Shown here one piece after another: positions 23,357-34,291 of a stretch of 64,000 nt of DNA. Location: the NCBI GenBank assembly GCA_018257865.1, contig JAEUBA010000025.1, positions 62,001-126,000 of the forward strand. The letters are read 5' to 3'. The notes beneath the pieces were generated by a model, which did not search any database, had not been told where the DNA came from, and was given only the letters and a program-made list of their open reading frames with translations. Origin of the DNA: Stereocaulon alpinum (Eukaryota; Ascomycota; Lecanoromycetes; Lecanorales; Stereocaulaceae). Position numbers and translations under genes: made by a program. How positions within the stretch are numbered: the stretch's first letter is position 1; each line of letters begins with the position of its first letter.

Positions 23357-26300
23357 ATGAAGCGTACCAACGGCAGCGTGCCAGAGGGGACTAGACTTTC
23401 GTTTAGGAGACACAAGAAGCCGAAACTCGGAAATCCTCAGGTCGAGCAGACTTCAGACTCCCATACGGCAATCGAAAGTCAGGACCTGTGGGATCGCGCT
23501 TACAAGCGTCTGCGAGATGACAAAGAAAGCAGGAAGCTCATGGAAGCATACGAGAAGGTTTTAGCTACTGAGATTGGAGACGACGAAGGGTCGTTGGCGG
23601 GTCTTACTGGAAGCTCGCTCGAGAAACAGATGTCAGGGCTGGTCAAGAAGAAACTCCAGGAAGTAGAGGACGCACGTTGGAAATTTCAGCTGGGTGATCG
23701 TACGGTGGAGATTAGAGCCCAACTAGATCGACTGATCAAAGCCGTCCTATTTGCGAAAGATTTCATATCCTCGGCTGCAAATACAGATCCACACGCTGGG
23801 TTGGCATGGGCAGGAGTGGCCATGCTATTACCACTGCTTCAAAATCCTACTTTGCAGCAGTCCACCCTCATGGAAGGGGTCGAGTACATCTCACACCTGA
23901 TCGTTCGCTTCACTGTTATTGAGCGAAACTGTCGTTGGCGAGAACCGCGGATTAAGTCCTCTAATATAGGCGACACCACCGAGCTCAACACTGCGTTCGA
24001 GACCCAAGTCACGAAGCTCTATTCACATATCCTGTGCTACGAAGCCCGGGTCGTATGCCAGATGGTGCGACCTACTTTGTTACGGTACGGGAGGGACGTA
24101 TTCAAAGTTGATGATTGGAGTACCTTAATCAACGAAGTCAAGGCGTCCGAGGCGGCATGTACACTTATCTCCCAAGTCATCGATTCGGAAACTCTTGAAG
24201 CTGCACTTAAGGATGTGGATCGTATATTGAACGACCTCTTCTGCACTCAAGCAAGGAGTTTTGGCGCCTTACAGCATACCGCTGAGCAAATCTTGGCTGG
24301 TGTCGAGCGAAACCGGCGTCAACAGAAATATTGGCATCGGACTGACGAGGAGTCAAGATGCCTGCAGGCTCTGTGCACCTCGACATATGAGGATCACAAA
24401 AATCGTAACCCCCCTCGTGTGCATGGTACATGCCTATGGTTTTTGAAACACGAAAGGTTTCACAGTTGGTTACGGAGGGACTCATCCGATCTGCTTTGGG
24501 TGACTGCAGATCCGGGCTGTGGCAAATCCGTCTTATCTCGGTCGCTTGTTGATGTTGAGCTTCAAAGCAATCCGTCTATCACTACCGCCTACTTCTTCTT
24601 CAAAGACATTGGTGACCAGAGAACCGCTACGAATGCGCTGTGCGCTCTTCTTCATCAGTTGTGCACCCAGAATCAGACGATCTTACACAAGACTGTGGCT
24701 CTCTACCGCGATAATGGCAACCAGGTGACCCAGTCGTTCTCATGGCTGTGGAGTACCATTCTAGCAGTCTCTCAGTGTCCTGCGGCGGGCGAGATTGTAT
24801 GCGTCCTGGACGCTCTCGACGAATGCGAAGAGCAGGGCAAAGAGGACTTGATTAATAGTTTGAACAGCTCCTATCATAGGAAAAGGGATGTTGGAGGCCG
24901 AGTCAAGTTCCTGGTGACAAGTCGCCCATACTTTGACATCGAAGAGCTATTCGATCAACGTGTCATACGACTGACAGGCGAAGATGAATCTGGACAGATA
25001 AGGAAAGAAATCGACCTCGTAATCCACGACAGAGTCCCTGCTATTGCCTCCCGAAAGAAGCTAGATCTCGACACGCAGAATTATCTTCAAGAGCGTCTCC
25101 TTAGCACGGAGAATAGAACTTACCTCTGGCTATACCTCACGCTAGCGAATATTGAAAAGGCTCTTGATGTTGGTACTCCTAAAAGAATGAAAGAGATCAT
25201 TGACGAGATACCAAGGACGGTGAATGACGCGTACGAGGCGATGTTAGACCGAAGTCCTCGCCCAGAGAAGGCACGTAGGCTGCTTCACATCGTACTTGCT
25301 GCTGTACGCCCTCTTACCTTACGGGAAATGAACATGGCGCTGAACATCGAAGAAGGTCAGAGATCGAGGGAAGAGGTTGATCCTTACCCAGAGGAGACCT
25401 TCGGATCTTATCTGAAGAATCTTTGTGGACTCTTTATCAGCGTCTACGGTTCTTGCATCTACCTGCTTCATCAGACAGCGAAGGACTTCTTGATGTTGTC
25501 GGAAAGCAGTGGCGCTTACGATACACGCCACAATCTCAGTACGAGCGCTTGGAAACATTCCATGGAGCTCGATATGTCAAATTCGATGCTTGCCAAGATC
25601 TGCCTTACCTACCTCTCTTTTGTTGTGTTCGAAGATGATCCTCTCGTGTTTCGAAACATGGACCTAAAACAGCATGAGATTACGGACTATTGTTTGAAGC
25701 ACGACTTTTTGGACTACGCATCTAAACATTGGGCATCGCATTTCAGGCAAGCTAAAGAAAATAGCGTCATGTTGGAAATGTGGCATTATGTCTGTGATGT
25801 ATCTTCCAAACGGTTTAGTACTTGGGTCGACTGTTCGAAAGAAGACTCCATCTATTGGGGAATGAATCCATTGTGTCTGGCAAGCTATCTAGGTCACGAA
25901 GCTATCGTGGAACAACTCATCAGATCCAATGTCAATCTAGAAGGGTGTAACGACCGCTTCGATCGTACACCTCTAAGCTACGCTGCAGCTGAAGGCTATG
26001 AAAGAATAGCTGAAATCCTGATACGGAACGGGGCATGCATAAATGCAAGGTGCTGTGGAGGAAGAACACCTTTGATGTGGGCTGCGCTGTTTGGGAGCGA
26101 GGCCGTACTAAGGGTACTCTTGAGTGTCAAGGCTGATGTAAATCTTAGTGACACGGAGGGACAAACGCCTTTGTATTCGGCTGTAGAAGAACAAGACGAG
26201 GCAGTAGTCAAGTTATTACTCGAGGCAGGTGCCTCTGTGCATATTCCTGATGAAAAAGGCACGTTGCCTCTTACGTGCGCTGCCGACGACGGCAACACAG

Positions 26301-26905
26301 TAATTGTGCGATTGTTACTGGAAGCAGGTGCTTCAATCAATGCTTTAGACCACGAATTGGAGACAGCTTTACATATTGCGTGCGCTAATGGTGACGAACC
26401 AATGGTACGGATCCTTCTCGAGGCAGGGGCCGACCCAAATATCGAGACTGAGTATAGTGGAAGAGCGATAGATCAAGCGAGATTATGGAGGGCAAAGGAG
26501 ATAGAAGCGCTACTAAAACCTATCACAAAAGATCCACACAGAGTCTGGCAAGAGAGGTGTTACTTTCCTAGCGAACATAAACCGCTCAAGGATGAAGAAC
26601 CACTTCCCACTATCGAATTCAGCCAATTCGGCGACGATGAAGCTTTTAAAACCAGCGACCACGAAACCGAAGGCATGGACACACTAAACCGCGCACCTAC
26701 CACCTCCACAACTAGCTCGACAAGCTCCCGGAACAGTCTAAACACAACGAGGCCCAATCGTCGTCAGACCCACGAACACCTCCACCTTTTCCTCTCTTCC
26801 GGACGTCACTCCAGCCCAAGATATCAAAGCAATCGACCAGAAACACCAAACACCACTACTCAAACATCTCTCTCAACATCGCACACACTGCGCAGGCGCA
26901 TCTGA
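23357..26905 (+). CDS. NACHT-ankyrin NLR-like (STAND) protein
   Basis: 1182-aa intronless protein with the architecture of fungal NOD-like receptors involved in self/non-self recognition and programmed cell death. The N-terminal region (LWDRAYKRLRDDKESRKLM, then AGLAWAGVAMLLPLL) matches the NWD NACHT-NTPase N-terminal domain. The NACHT NTPase follows: P-loop ADPGCGKSVLSRSLVD near residue 385, AYFFFKDIGDQRTA, Walker B CVLDALDECEEQG near 483, and KFLVTSRPYFDIEELF. The C-terminal third has six to seven ankyrin repeats (about 835-1055), for example DRTPLSYAAAEGYERIAEIL, GRTPLMWAALFGSEAVLRVL and ETALHIACANGDEPMVRILL. A Ser/Thr-rich tail follows. The start is the first ATG (KRTNGSV); the frame is open further upstream to 23147. 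By family knowledge the repeats sense a ligand and the N-terminal domain signals; the specific ligand is unknown. Confidence 0.94.
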   Translation: MKRTNGSVPEGTRLSFRRHKKPKLGNPQVEQTSDSHTAIESQDLWDRAYKRLRDDKESRKLMEAYEKVLATEIGDDEGSLAGLTGSSLEKQMSGLVKKKLQEVEDARWKFQLGDRTVEIRAQLDRLIKAVLFAKDFISSAANTDPHAGLAWAGVAMLLPLLQNPTLQQSTLMEGVEYISHLIVRFTVIERNCRWREPRIKSSNIGDTTELNTAFETQVTKLYSHILCYEARVVCQMVRPTLLRYGRDVFKVDDWSTLINEVKASEAACTLISQVIDSETLEAALKDVDRILNDLFCTQARSFGALQHTAEQILAGVERNRRQQKYWHRTDEESRCLQALCTSTYEDHKNRNPPRVHGTCLWFLKHERFHSWLRRDSSDLLWVTADPGCGKSVLSRSLVDVELQSNPSITTAYFFFKDIGDQRTATNALCALLHQLCTQNQTILHKTVALYRDNGNQVTQSFSWLWSTILAVSQCPAAGEIVCVLDALDECEEQGKEDLINSLNSSYHRKRDVGGRVKFLVTSRPYFDIEELFDQRVIRLTGEDESGQIRKEIDLVIHDRVPAIASRKKLDLDTQNYLQERLLSTENRTYLWLYLTLANIEKALDVGTPKRMKEIIDEIPRTVNDAYEAMLDRSPRPEKARRLLHIVLAAVRPLTLREMNMALNIEEGQRSREEVDPYPEETFGSYLKNLCGLFISVYGSCIYLLHQTAKDFLMLSESSGAYDTRHNLSTSAWKHSMELDMSNSMLAKICLTYLSFVVFEDDPLVFRNMDLKQHEITDYCLKHDFLDYASKHWASHFRQAKENSVMLEMWHYVCDVSSKRFSTWVDCSKEDSIYWGMNPLCLASYLGHEAIVEQLIRSNVNLEGCNDRFDRTPLSYAAAEGYERIAEILIRNGACINARCCGGRTPLMWAALFGSEAVLRVLLSVKADVNLSDTEGQTPLYSAVEEQDEAVVKLLLEAGASVHIPDEKGTLPLTCAADDGNTVIVRLLLEAGASINALDHELETALHIACANGDEPMVRILLEAGADPNIETEYSGRAIDQARLWRAKEIEALLKPITKDPHRVWQERCYFPSEHKPLKDEEPLPTIEFSQFGDDEAFKTSDHETEGMDTLNRAPTTSTTSSTSSRNSLNTTRPNRRQTHEHLHLFLSSGRHSSPRYQSNRPETPNTTTQTSLSTSHTLRRRI

Positions 26906-27332
26906 TAGGAGACGGAAGTTTATCATCTACTCCACTAAAACGAAACGAAAGAGTGAGACGTGCACTATAAGCGCATGAACAAGGACGAAAGGTTGAGATT
27001 TGCGATTGTGGTGGTAGTGAAGGATCAGGCGGAGGGACTTCGTGGCTGGCTGGGAAGTTGTTGGTGTAGGGTATACATGGAGGGTATGGGGTTTGGGAGG
27101 GGTTGTGGGCTTTGTTGGGGCGCTATTTGCTGTTTGCTATTTGTTTCGTGGAGGTGATTGTTGAGCAAGAGGGGAAAAAAAAAAAAAGGGGGGGGGGGGT
27201 CAATGTTGTTGTAATGAATGCATGTTGGGTCGATACAAAGGGTTGCGATGATAAATGTACCTATAGGATTTTTTCAATTTCGCTATCTACACAGATCAGT
27301 CTTATGCCAATCTACGCTTCCGCCTTCACCTC
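26906..27332. other. Convergent intergenic region with homopolymer tract
   Basis: About 430 bp between the NLR stop and the convergent PPR stop. It is G-rich on the plus strand and contains an A13G12 tract at 27175-27199. No gene is evident. Confidence 0.45.
27175..27199. repeat. A13G12 homopolymer junction
   Basis: Thirteen A followed directly by twelve G. Such a run is prone to length errors both in replication and in sequencing, so its exact length should be treated with caution. Confidence 0.9.
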
Positions 27333-30014
27333 TCACACCTCCTCCTGCCGCACATCCCCCTCTGACGCAACCGCTCCATCCACAACCCCCCTCTCCCTCA
27401 ACTCATCCACCAATCCCCAAAAACTGCTCTTCCCCCTCCAACTCCCAACCCCATGCCTAAACAACCCCTTCGGCCCCGTATCCTCCGCATCCCTAATCAA
27501 TTCCCCCGCCAATTCCCATTCTTCCCGTTCCGCCAGCGCTCTCAGAACCTGATACAAAGCAATGAAACCCGGCGTCTTGCCTTCTTCTGGTACTCTCCTC
27601 AGCCAGGATAGCGCTTTTTCGATCTCCCCGTTGTAAGCGTAGCCTTCGATCATGCGGTCGTAGAAGATGCTGTCGAGAGCTGGCCACGTGTTGCTACCCC
27701 GGATGTTTTCGAGGAGGGAGTCGATGGCGGGATAGTCGGGTGGTTGAGTGGAGAAGTAGTGCGTTGTAAGTATCGTGTAGATATGCGGGGAAGGAGGGAT
27801 ATTGCGCGCTGCCATGTGTGCGAGGATCATACGGGCAGCGGAGACGTTAACTGTTCTCTCTTTACCGGGGTTTGTTTTTCCCGTAAGGCCGTCGAGGAGG
27901 GTGGAGTATGTTTTTGCAGAGGGCGTGATGTTTTGGGCTTCCATATCTGCTATGACGGTGTTGATGGTGTTTTCTTGTTCGGTGGGGGTGAGGGAGTGGA
28001 AATGCGAGTCTGGGTTGGAGATTAGGCCGTTGAGGATTATGGTGAATGTCACCACGTCCGGGGCGCAGGCGTGGGCTTGCATTTGGGCGAGGTGGGATTC
28101 TACTTGGGCTTGGGTGCCGGTGCGGACGATGGGGCGGAGGAGGATGTTGAATGTGTAGGTTTGGAGCCGGAGGGAGTGGGATTCTGCCCAGCGGATTACG
28201 GATTGGGTGAGGTCGAAGCGTTGGATTGTGATCAAGGCGGTGAGGGCGGCGTGTACTGGTTCCATGTCGGGTCCGTAGCGATCTTTCTTCGATTCTTCCT
28301 TTTGCTCACCCTGCTCGTTGGTGGCTGAAGGAGGACCTGCGGCTGGCGCTGCCTTCCAAATTCTTCCCAATTCCTCAAGAGCTGCAAAGCCTTCTTGTAC
28401 TCTATTGCATTTGATAAGTCCATGTATATAGGTTGTCCAGGCTCTGTTATCCGGTTTCACGCCTGATCGCAACATATTTGACCAAATATTCTGCATGGAT
28501 TTAGTATCCCTTTCTGCAACACACCCAGCAAGCATCGCATTCCAGTGTATCAACATGGGGGTTCGTCCTGTACCGATCATAACGTTCCACACCTCGAGCG
28601 CTTGATCCTGACGACGTAAAGCGAAAAACACACGTATGAGCCGTGAGAAGACTCTCTCGCCCACTTCCGCGTCCTCGCGTGCTTTTAGATAGTTGTGAAA
28701 GCTTTGCCAGAGTTTGATAACCTCTTCTGCGTCTTCCCGTTCGTATGCATGGTCTATCTCTGTCAATCGCTTTGACAGCGATCTCACACTCCAGTCAAGC
28801 ACGTCTAGCTGTGGCAGTCCCTGCTGTTGCCGTTTAATTGCGACCCTCGTTACGGCCTCTGCTGGTAGATGACCCCAACTTGCTAATGCTTGATCAATGA
28901 TATCTGAAGGTACATCAGCCTCTGCCAAACAGCGTATCGCAAATCTCCGATCCGTTCTACCACCTTCCCTAAGGCGCTTGAAGAATTGACTTAACGCAGG
29001 TGCAGTGTATACATCTTCCGACTCCATGAGATCAAGCGTTAGCAGAGCAGCGGGGGAAATGAGGCGGGCATGTGTCCCTGGCGGGTGTTTTGGAACAAGA
29101 CGCAGGAATCGGCTGGCTATGTTGGAAGATAGCCAGGGGGTTTTAGAAGCATTAGGGGAAGGCTCAGGTACGTCGCGGTGGACGGACACGGATGACGGTA
29201 TAGCGTCGTACCGTTGCAGGAAAAGATTCCATACGTCGAGTAACTCTCTTAATACTGTCTGTATCTTAATCGGTGCTTCCTCCTTTGAGGTCTCATCCTT
29301 GTTTTGGTACTTGTGTCGCAATATCTGTGCGATTTGGGCCCACAGCACTTTGTGCCACCAGTATCTCATCACCCCATGTTGTTTGTATATCCTTATCACA
29401 TCGGCTGGGGTCGTGATCACGTCGTCTATCGTAAGACGCTGCTTCGAACATATGGCCAAAAGAATGTCCCGAAAAACTAGATAGACTTTAATCGCATTTC
29501 CGCCATTTGATTGACTTTCCCTAGGTGGCTTCCATATCTTCCGATTCAGCAGCTCCTGGCATGACGTCCAAATATCCTCGGTACTCAAGGTCCCTTCTCG
29601 TAGCTGTGTGTGAAGTTCCTGGAGTCGATGATCAACTGACTTCTCGTAAGACGTAGGTTCGACGCGGTTTTCACCATCTGTCTGCTGCTCTTTAGGCGTT
29701 CGGGAATACCGTGATGTTTGTGGCGCCTCCTCCTGAAGACGATTAGAGGAGAAGAGGGTTTCGAGGACTTTATCGACACCAGAAGGCTTTCGACGTTCCT
29801 GGTATTGTTTTGCGAACGAGAGCCTTTTCTTTGGCCATTGCTTTTGTACCTTCACAGAGTGATCGCCAACATTGGCCGTCTCGTCTGTCGCCTGCTCTTC
29901 ATTGTCATTGTTGCTCACGAGCTTGCCCAAGGAGACGAAGCTTGAATTGCGAACTCGGGCGTAGGGTTGGAGAAGCTGTCGAGAGCATCGCAGGCATATG
30001 AAAGGCGTGCTCAT
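27333..30014 (-). CDS. Mitochondrial-type pentatricopeptide repeat (PPR) protein
   Basis: 893-aa intronless protein. The start is the ATG at 30014 (STPFICLRCSRQLLQPYARV), whose Arg-rich, acid-free N-terminus fits a mitochondrial presequence. PPR motifs lie in the C-terminal half, for example PDNRAWTTYIHGLIKCNRVQ, APDVVTFTIILNGLIS, PSAKTYSTLLDGLTGK, SPHIYTILTTHYFST and SIFYDRMIEGYAYNGEIEKA. The N-terminal 400 residues are helical without clear motifs. PPR proteins bind organellar RNA and act in its processing, stability or translation; which transcript this one serves cannot be told. It is divergent from the phosphatase gene, with a 294-bp shared promoter. Toward the 3' end the coding strand switches from C-rich to G-rich. 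Confidence 0.93.
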   Translation of the reverse strand: MSTPFICLRCSRQLLQPYARVRNSSFVSLGKLVSNNDNEEQATDETANVGDHSVKVQKQWPKKRLSFAKQYQERRKPSGVDKVLETLFSSNRLQEEAPQTSRYSRTPKEQQTDGENRVEPTSYEKSVDHRLQELHTQLREGTLSTEDIWTSCQELLNRKIWKPPRESQSNGGNAIKVYLVFRDILLAICSKQRLTIDDVITTPADVIRIYKQHGVMRYWWHKVLWAQIAQILRHKYQNKDETSKEEAPIKIQTVLRELLDVWNLFLQRYDAIPSSVSVHRDVPEPSPNASKTPWLSSNIASRFLRLVPKHPPGTHARLISPAALLTLDLMESEDVYTAPALSQFFKRLREGGRTDRRFAIRCLAEADVPSDIIDQALASWGHLPAEAVTRVAIKRQQQGLPQLDVLDWSVRSLSKRLTEIDHAYEREDAEEVIKLWQSFHNYLKAREDAEVGERVFSRLIRVFFALRRQDQALEVWNVMIGTGRTPMLIHWNAMLAGCVAERDTKSMQNIWSNMLRSGVKPDNRAWTTYIHGLIKCNRVQEGFAALEELGRIWKAAPAAGPPSATNEQGEQKEESKKDRYGPDMEPVHAALTALITIQRFDLTQSVIRWAESHSLRLQTYTFNILLRPIVRTGTQAQVESHLAQMQAHACAPDVVTFTIILNGLISNPDSHFHSLTPTEQENTINTVIADMEAQNITPSAKTYSTLLDGLTGKTNPGKERTVNVSAARMILAHMAARNIPPSPHIYTILTTHYFSTQPPDYPAIDSLLENIRGSNTWPALDSIFYDRMIEGYAYNGEIEKALSWLRRVPEEGKTPGFIALYQVLRALAEREEWELAGELIRDAEDTGPKGLFRHGVGSWRGKSSFWGLVDELRERGVVDGAVASEGDVRQEEV

Positions 30015-30308
30015 TAATGCATCCACAGGTAGTAGTAATCAATGGCTCGTATCAATGGCAATATGTACTGCCTGTTAGAGCATCAATATTCCTCGAGCCA
30101 TTCTGAAGCTTCGTACTAGCGTGACATGTCTATATCCGCCTTAGGTCCGTCTTGGCGTGTCTCAATTCCTAACCGTTGCCGAGCTTGCCGAGTACCCTCG
30201 AGAACTGGTCGTTCTACGAGTAACACTTTCCTACGTCTTAATGCCAGATGCAGTGATTGTCTCTGCCCTATGATCCTATCCTGAATATGCTCCTCTGATT
30301 AATTCGCA

Positions 30309-32302
30309 ATGACGACCTTTGTTCCCCGTCCACCCTACAGTCGAGAGGAACTAGACCGGCTTTATCCCAAGAACTTAAATCTCCAATTGGTGCAGATTGT
30401 ACGTGACCAGTCTTTCGTGACCTGTGCTTCCTCAATCACAGTGGGCGTGTGTAAAAAATCGATGGTTGACATGGACAATCACAGCTACTTCGGCATGGTA
30501 CTCGGACCTACTTGAAAGCCAGAGCACGATACCCAACTAATTCTGTGTCAAGGCGAGAGGAGCCCTGTCTCTGCCCGTTTTCAAAATGTAAGCTTGAATC
30601 CTTTCGATTCTTTGTAGTCTTCGTATTATCGAAGTAGAGTTGACTCTCGGACCAGGCAGGTCTTTCTCCTTGTATGTTCCAGTCCATTTCCTACTTGGCG
30701 AGTTGTGAACGTATCCTGAAAAAGCGAATAGACTGGCCATACTGTAACGCGGCGCGACAGCTGTCAAGCGTTGCAATGACAAAGACAGACTGGTCTACTT
30801 GGGGCCAGCTCCAATGGCGCCGGCGCCTCGAAACCTTTGGCGACAATGATGCGTCTGTATTGGCCTCGGGTCCGAACGGGGAAATCGATGCCGTCTGGTA
30901 AGCCACGAAAAGAGCCAATGTCCGGGAATGGCACTGAATGGTTCAAGCAATTTAGGCGAACTGACTGATAAAGGTCGCGAGACAACCCTAGCACTCGGCG
31001 AACGTCTTCGCCATCTTTACGTCGACCAACTTAATTACATGCCAAGAATCATCGGTGATGCAGACATGATATATCTCAGAGCAACGCCGATGCCGCGTGC
31101 GCTTGAGAGTGTCCAGCAATGTTTTTGGGGCATGTACCCTCTGTCCGCGCGTACAGCAGCTTTTCCGCCTCCCACGATAATTACACGAACGTTCCAGGAA
31201 GAGACTCTGTTTCCAAACGAAGCCAATTGCCGCAGATTCAGTCAGCTAAGCAAGGCATTCGGGCAGCGTACGGCAGAGCGATGTACCGTGTCTCATTCCT
31301 GTTGGCTATATGATATCGTACTGACCATCCGCAGGGAATGGAACGAATGAGATGGAGTATCTGAATTCTCTCATACAGAAATGGATGCCGAACAATTCAA
31401 GAGTTCAGGTTGACTCGCATCCACGGCTGTCCGGTATCATGGACACGATCAATTCAACCCTAGCACATGGCCCCAAGACCCGCCTACCTCTAGCCTTTTA
31501 CGACCAAAAAGGTCGTGATATCATTGACCAGATAGGCGTTGAAGAATGGTTCTCCGGCTATCAAGAAAGTACCGAGTATCGAACTGTCGGCATTGGTGGA
31601 CTTGCTGGAGACATTGTTGCTCGCATGGTAGGCAGTGTTGAGAAGAGTGGCAATGATGGCCTCCTCGAAATTGGCGGGGAAGACGGTGCTCTAGGTACTG
31701 GGAGAGGTGGAGAGAAAGACATCAAACTGGGCATGAGTGGGTGTCATGATACCACACTTGCAGCAGTGCTGGCTAGTTTGGGCTGTTTCGAAGGAGAGAA
31801 ATGGCCAGCTTACACAACTCACATTGCTTTCGAGCTGTTCAAGGAAGCGCAAGCTGAGAGGGCATCAATTGATGGAGATAGACTTGACGAGCCAGTTACT
31901 GCTCGCGCTGCGCACAAGCAGAATCAAGGTCGACTTAGCACGTTCTTTGGTAGTGGAGGGAAAGCAAAACTAGCTACTGAAGGCATATCGAGGAAATCGT
32001 CAGAAGAACTTAGTGCTACTGAAAAGAAGAAGCTAAACGGCCATTATGTCCGCATACGGTACAATGATCGTCCAATGATCATACCAGGATGCAGACTACC
32101 AGGCAGGCATCTTGACGGCGACGAGAGCTTTTGTACTCTAGTGAGTAGTTGGACATTCAGCCTGTCAACACCTATTAATACCGCCTAGGAAGCTTTCAAA
32201 GCCATTGTTGATAAATTCACCCCCAAAAGTTGGAAGGAAGCCTGTGTATCAAACATAGATGGACCCGCGTTCCCAGCAGAAATAGAACGAGCTGGCTTCT
32301 GA
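30309..32302 (+). CDS. Histidine acid phosphatase-family protein with unrecoverable RHG motif
   Basis: Fungal histidine phosphatase (branch 2, acid phosphatase-like). Exons: 30309-30398, an uncertain exon ending at 30587, 30725-30897, 30948-31282, 31335-32140 and 32189-32302. Family blocks are clear: EELDRLYPKNLNLQLVQI, ERSPVSARFQN, DWPYCNAARQLSSVAMT, LGELTDKGRETTLALGERLR, YLRATPMPRALESVQQ and the proton-donor motif GCHDTTLAAVLASLG. The catalytic RHGxRxP expected before ERSPV is missing: in the frame that continues into SARFQN the bases read LCQGERSP, with Arg-His replaced by Cys-Gln, and no GT..AG choice from the first exon restores it. The protein may be a pseudo-enzyme, the gene may be newly inactivated, or the sequence may have an error here. 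Other junctions keep phase and no stop interrupts the frame. No signal peptide is evident, so an intracellular product is likely. Confidence 0.87.
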
Positions 32303-32543
32303 ACATAATTCGTGAACCTAGGGTGTACATAGACTTCGATAAACTATGTTTGCGTCAGCACGAATTGCGTCACCTCGAACATAAGACACGCTGACAGGGT
32401 TTGTTAGAGGAATTAGAATGCGCACATCGTCGATGTACTGTGGGTCTTGGCGTTGACTTCGCACGGCTAAACCTCGGTTAGGCATTGTTTACTTTTCTGT
32501 GACAATCACCAGTGAACGCACTCACTAAGAAAGCGTTGTCACG

Positions 32544-34291
32544 ATGGCACGCAAGGCCCAGCAATCGTGTAAGTTGCCTTTCAGGGACACTAGAGGCGCT
32601 GTGCTAATCACGTTCTTGCAGCTCAGCACTCGGTCCCTTCCCCTGACGGGGCGCTCATAGCGACTCTTCAGCAGTCTTGCCTTGTGATCTCCTCGTATAC
32701 CGGCACCCTGGTTCAGACCATACCTCTACCGCAAGACTTTGTATCCAAGTTCCGGCTAATTCGGTGGTCTCCTCAAAGCGGCCAAAGGAAGGGAGAATCT
32801 CAAGAGCAAGGAAACGAAGGAAGCCGTTGGCAAAGTAGTCGCATATTGATCGCAGTCAATGACATGGTCCGCATACACGACATCACTGATGTGAAATGGT
32901 CTGCTGTAGTAGAAAGAGCGGCGAGCAATTTCGGTAGGATAGCGGATGTTGAATTCGGTCCCAGCCCAAATGAGATCCTGGTCTTCTCCGACTTTGGGGT
33001 CAAGCTTACAACATGGTCACTAGTGACATGCCGGGGAGTGGAGTTTAGAGACCCAAAGTACATGGTGCATTGCTATAGTTGCAGGTCGCGAACGGGACAC
33101 CTCGCCATCATAACTAGGCCTGCAGCTCAGGACATTCTGATGTTGCTCAATCCTAGGAGTCATGAGCTGATCACAAGCCTGGAATTGCCGACGATAGATG
33201 CTCAGGAGGTCCTCTGGAGTCCCAACGGCTGCTGGCTTGCCATTCGGGACGCTGCAAGTAGTGGCCACAAGCTCTTGATCTATACTGCGGACGCCCACCT
33301 CTTCAAGACGTACACGGGTGTTGGAGATACCGATGATATTGGGCTGGGTATCAAAAGCATGGCATGGAGTTGCTCAAATGGGACTTTGGCCCTAGGAGAC
33401 TACAACGATAATGTCACAATACTTAGTAACAATACAGTATTTACACTCCTCCGCCTTGCCCAACGTTCAATGCTAACTCCTCTTTAGTTCTCTCCAGTAG
33501 CGTCCTTCCACCACCCATCGAGTATCCAATTACCCGAAGTAGACATATGGCAAGAACAACTCAATGCCTCGAAGTCACGCACCTATGCCGTCGCACCACA
33601 GCCAGCAAGTCCGCCGTTATCCGCCGTTGGGGCAAAAATATCGGGTCCCACTCACGGCATCTCAACCATGTCCTTCAGTGGCGACGGGACCTTATTAGCT
33701 ACAAAAAACGATTCGGTTCCGACGACCGTCTGGATATGGTCCCTCCAATCTGGTCAGCCAGTGGCTATTCTAATCCACCATTCTCCGGTAAAACAGATAT
33801 CCTGGCATCCCGAGCAATTAGACTTACTCCTCATCCACTGCGCGATCCCAGACCCCGCAATCCATCTCTGGAAATCAACCTGGTCTGCTCCCATGATCAT
33901 TACTCTCCCCCTCTCAAACACAGGCGGCAGACTGGAAGCCCATTGGCTCCGAAGTCTCGATCTCGATACCTACAACATTCTACTCACTTCAACCCACGCA
34001 TACACTACCGCCCAGATCTCAAAAACCGGCTCCCTGATACCCTCAGCCGGCACCTTATCCTCCGACCCAGACTTAGGCTTCAGATCAGTAGGCACAGGCG
34101 CAGAAGACATGTTTGACGAAGGGAATTCGCTAGACTTATCGCCAATCAAGATTGCTCATGATGAGACGATGGAAGTGCATGACGGGTTTGATGATGGCGG
34201 TGATGGGTCTGGCTCATCGGGCTTTGGGATGGGAAACGAGATGGTTGATGATACGTTCCATTACCGGAGGCATATCAAGGCTGGTGTGTAA
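32544..34291 (+). CDS. wdr8: WD40-repeat protein WDR8/WRAP73
   Basis: WD-repeat protein that in fission yeast and animals acts with Msd1/SSX2IP at spindle poles and microtubule-organising centres. Exons: 32544-32568, 32622-33436 and 33488-34291, giving 556 aa. Recognisable blocks: SVPSPDGALIATLQQSCLVI, FRLIRWSPQS, ADVEFGPSPNEILVFSDFGV, EVLWSPNGCWLAIRD, LGIKSMAWSCSNGTLALGDY, STMSFSGDGTLLATKND and VWIWSLQSGQPVAILIHHSP. The order VWSP-NG-W-A then LGIKS-AWS is characteristic of WDR8 rather than of other WD proteins. The first exon has only eight full codons. The C-terminal tail is acidic and Gly-rich. The coding strand is C-rich to about 34130 and then G-rich. Confidence 0.92.

Noticed and set aside
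29005..29484. 159-codon frame antisense to the PPR gene
   Set aside because: It is a shadow of the intact PPR reading frame on the opposite strand.
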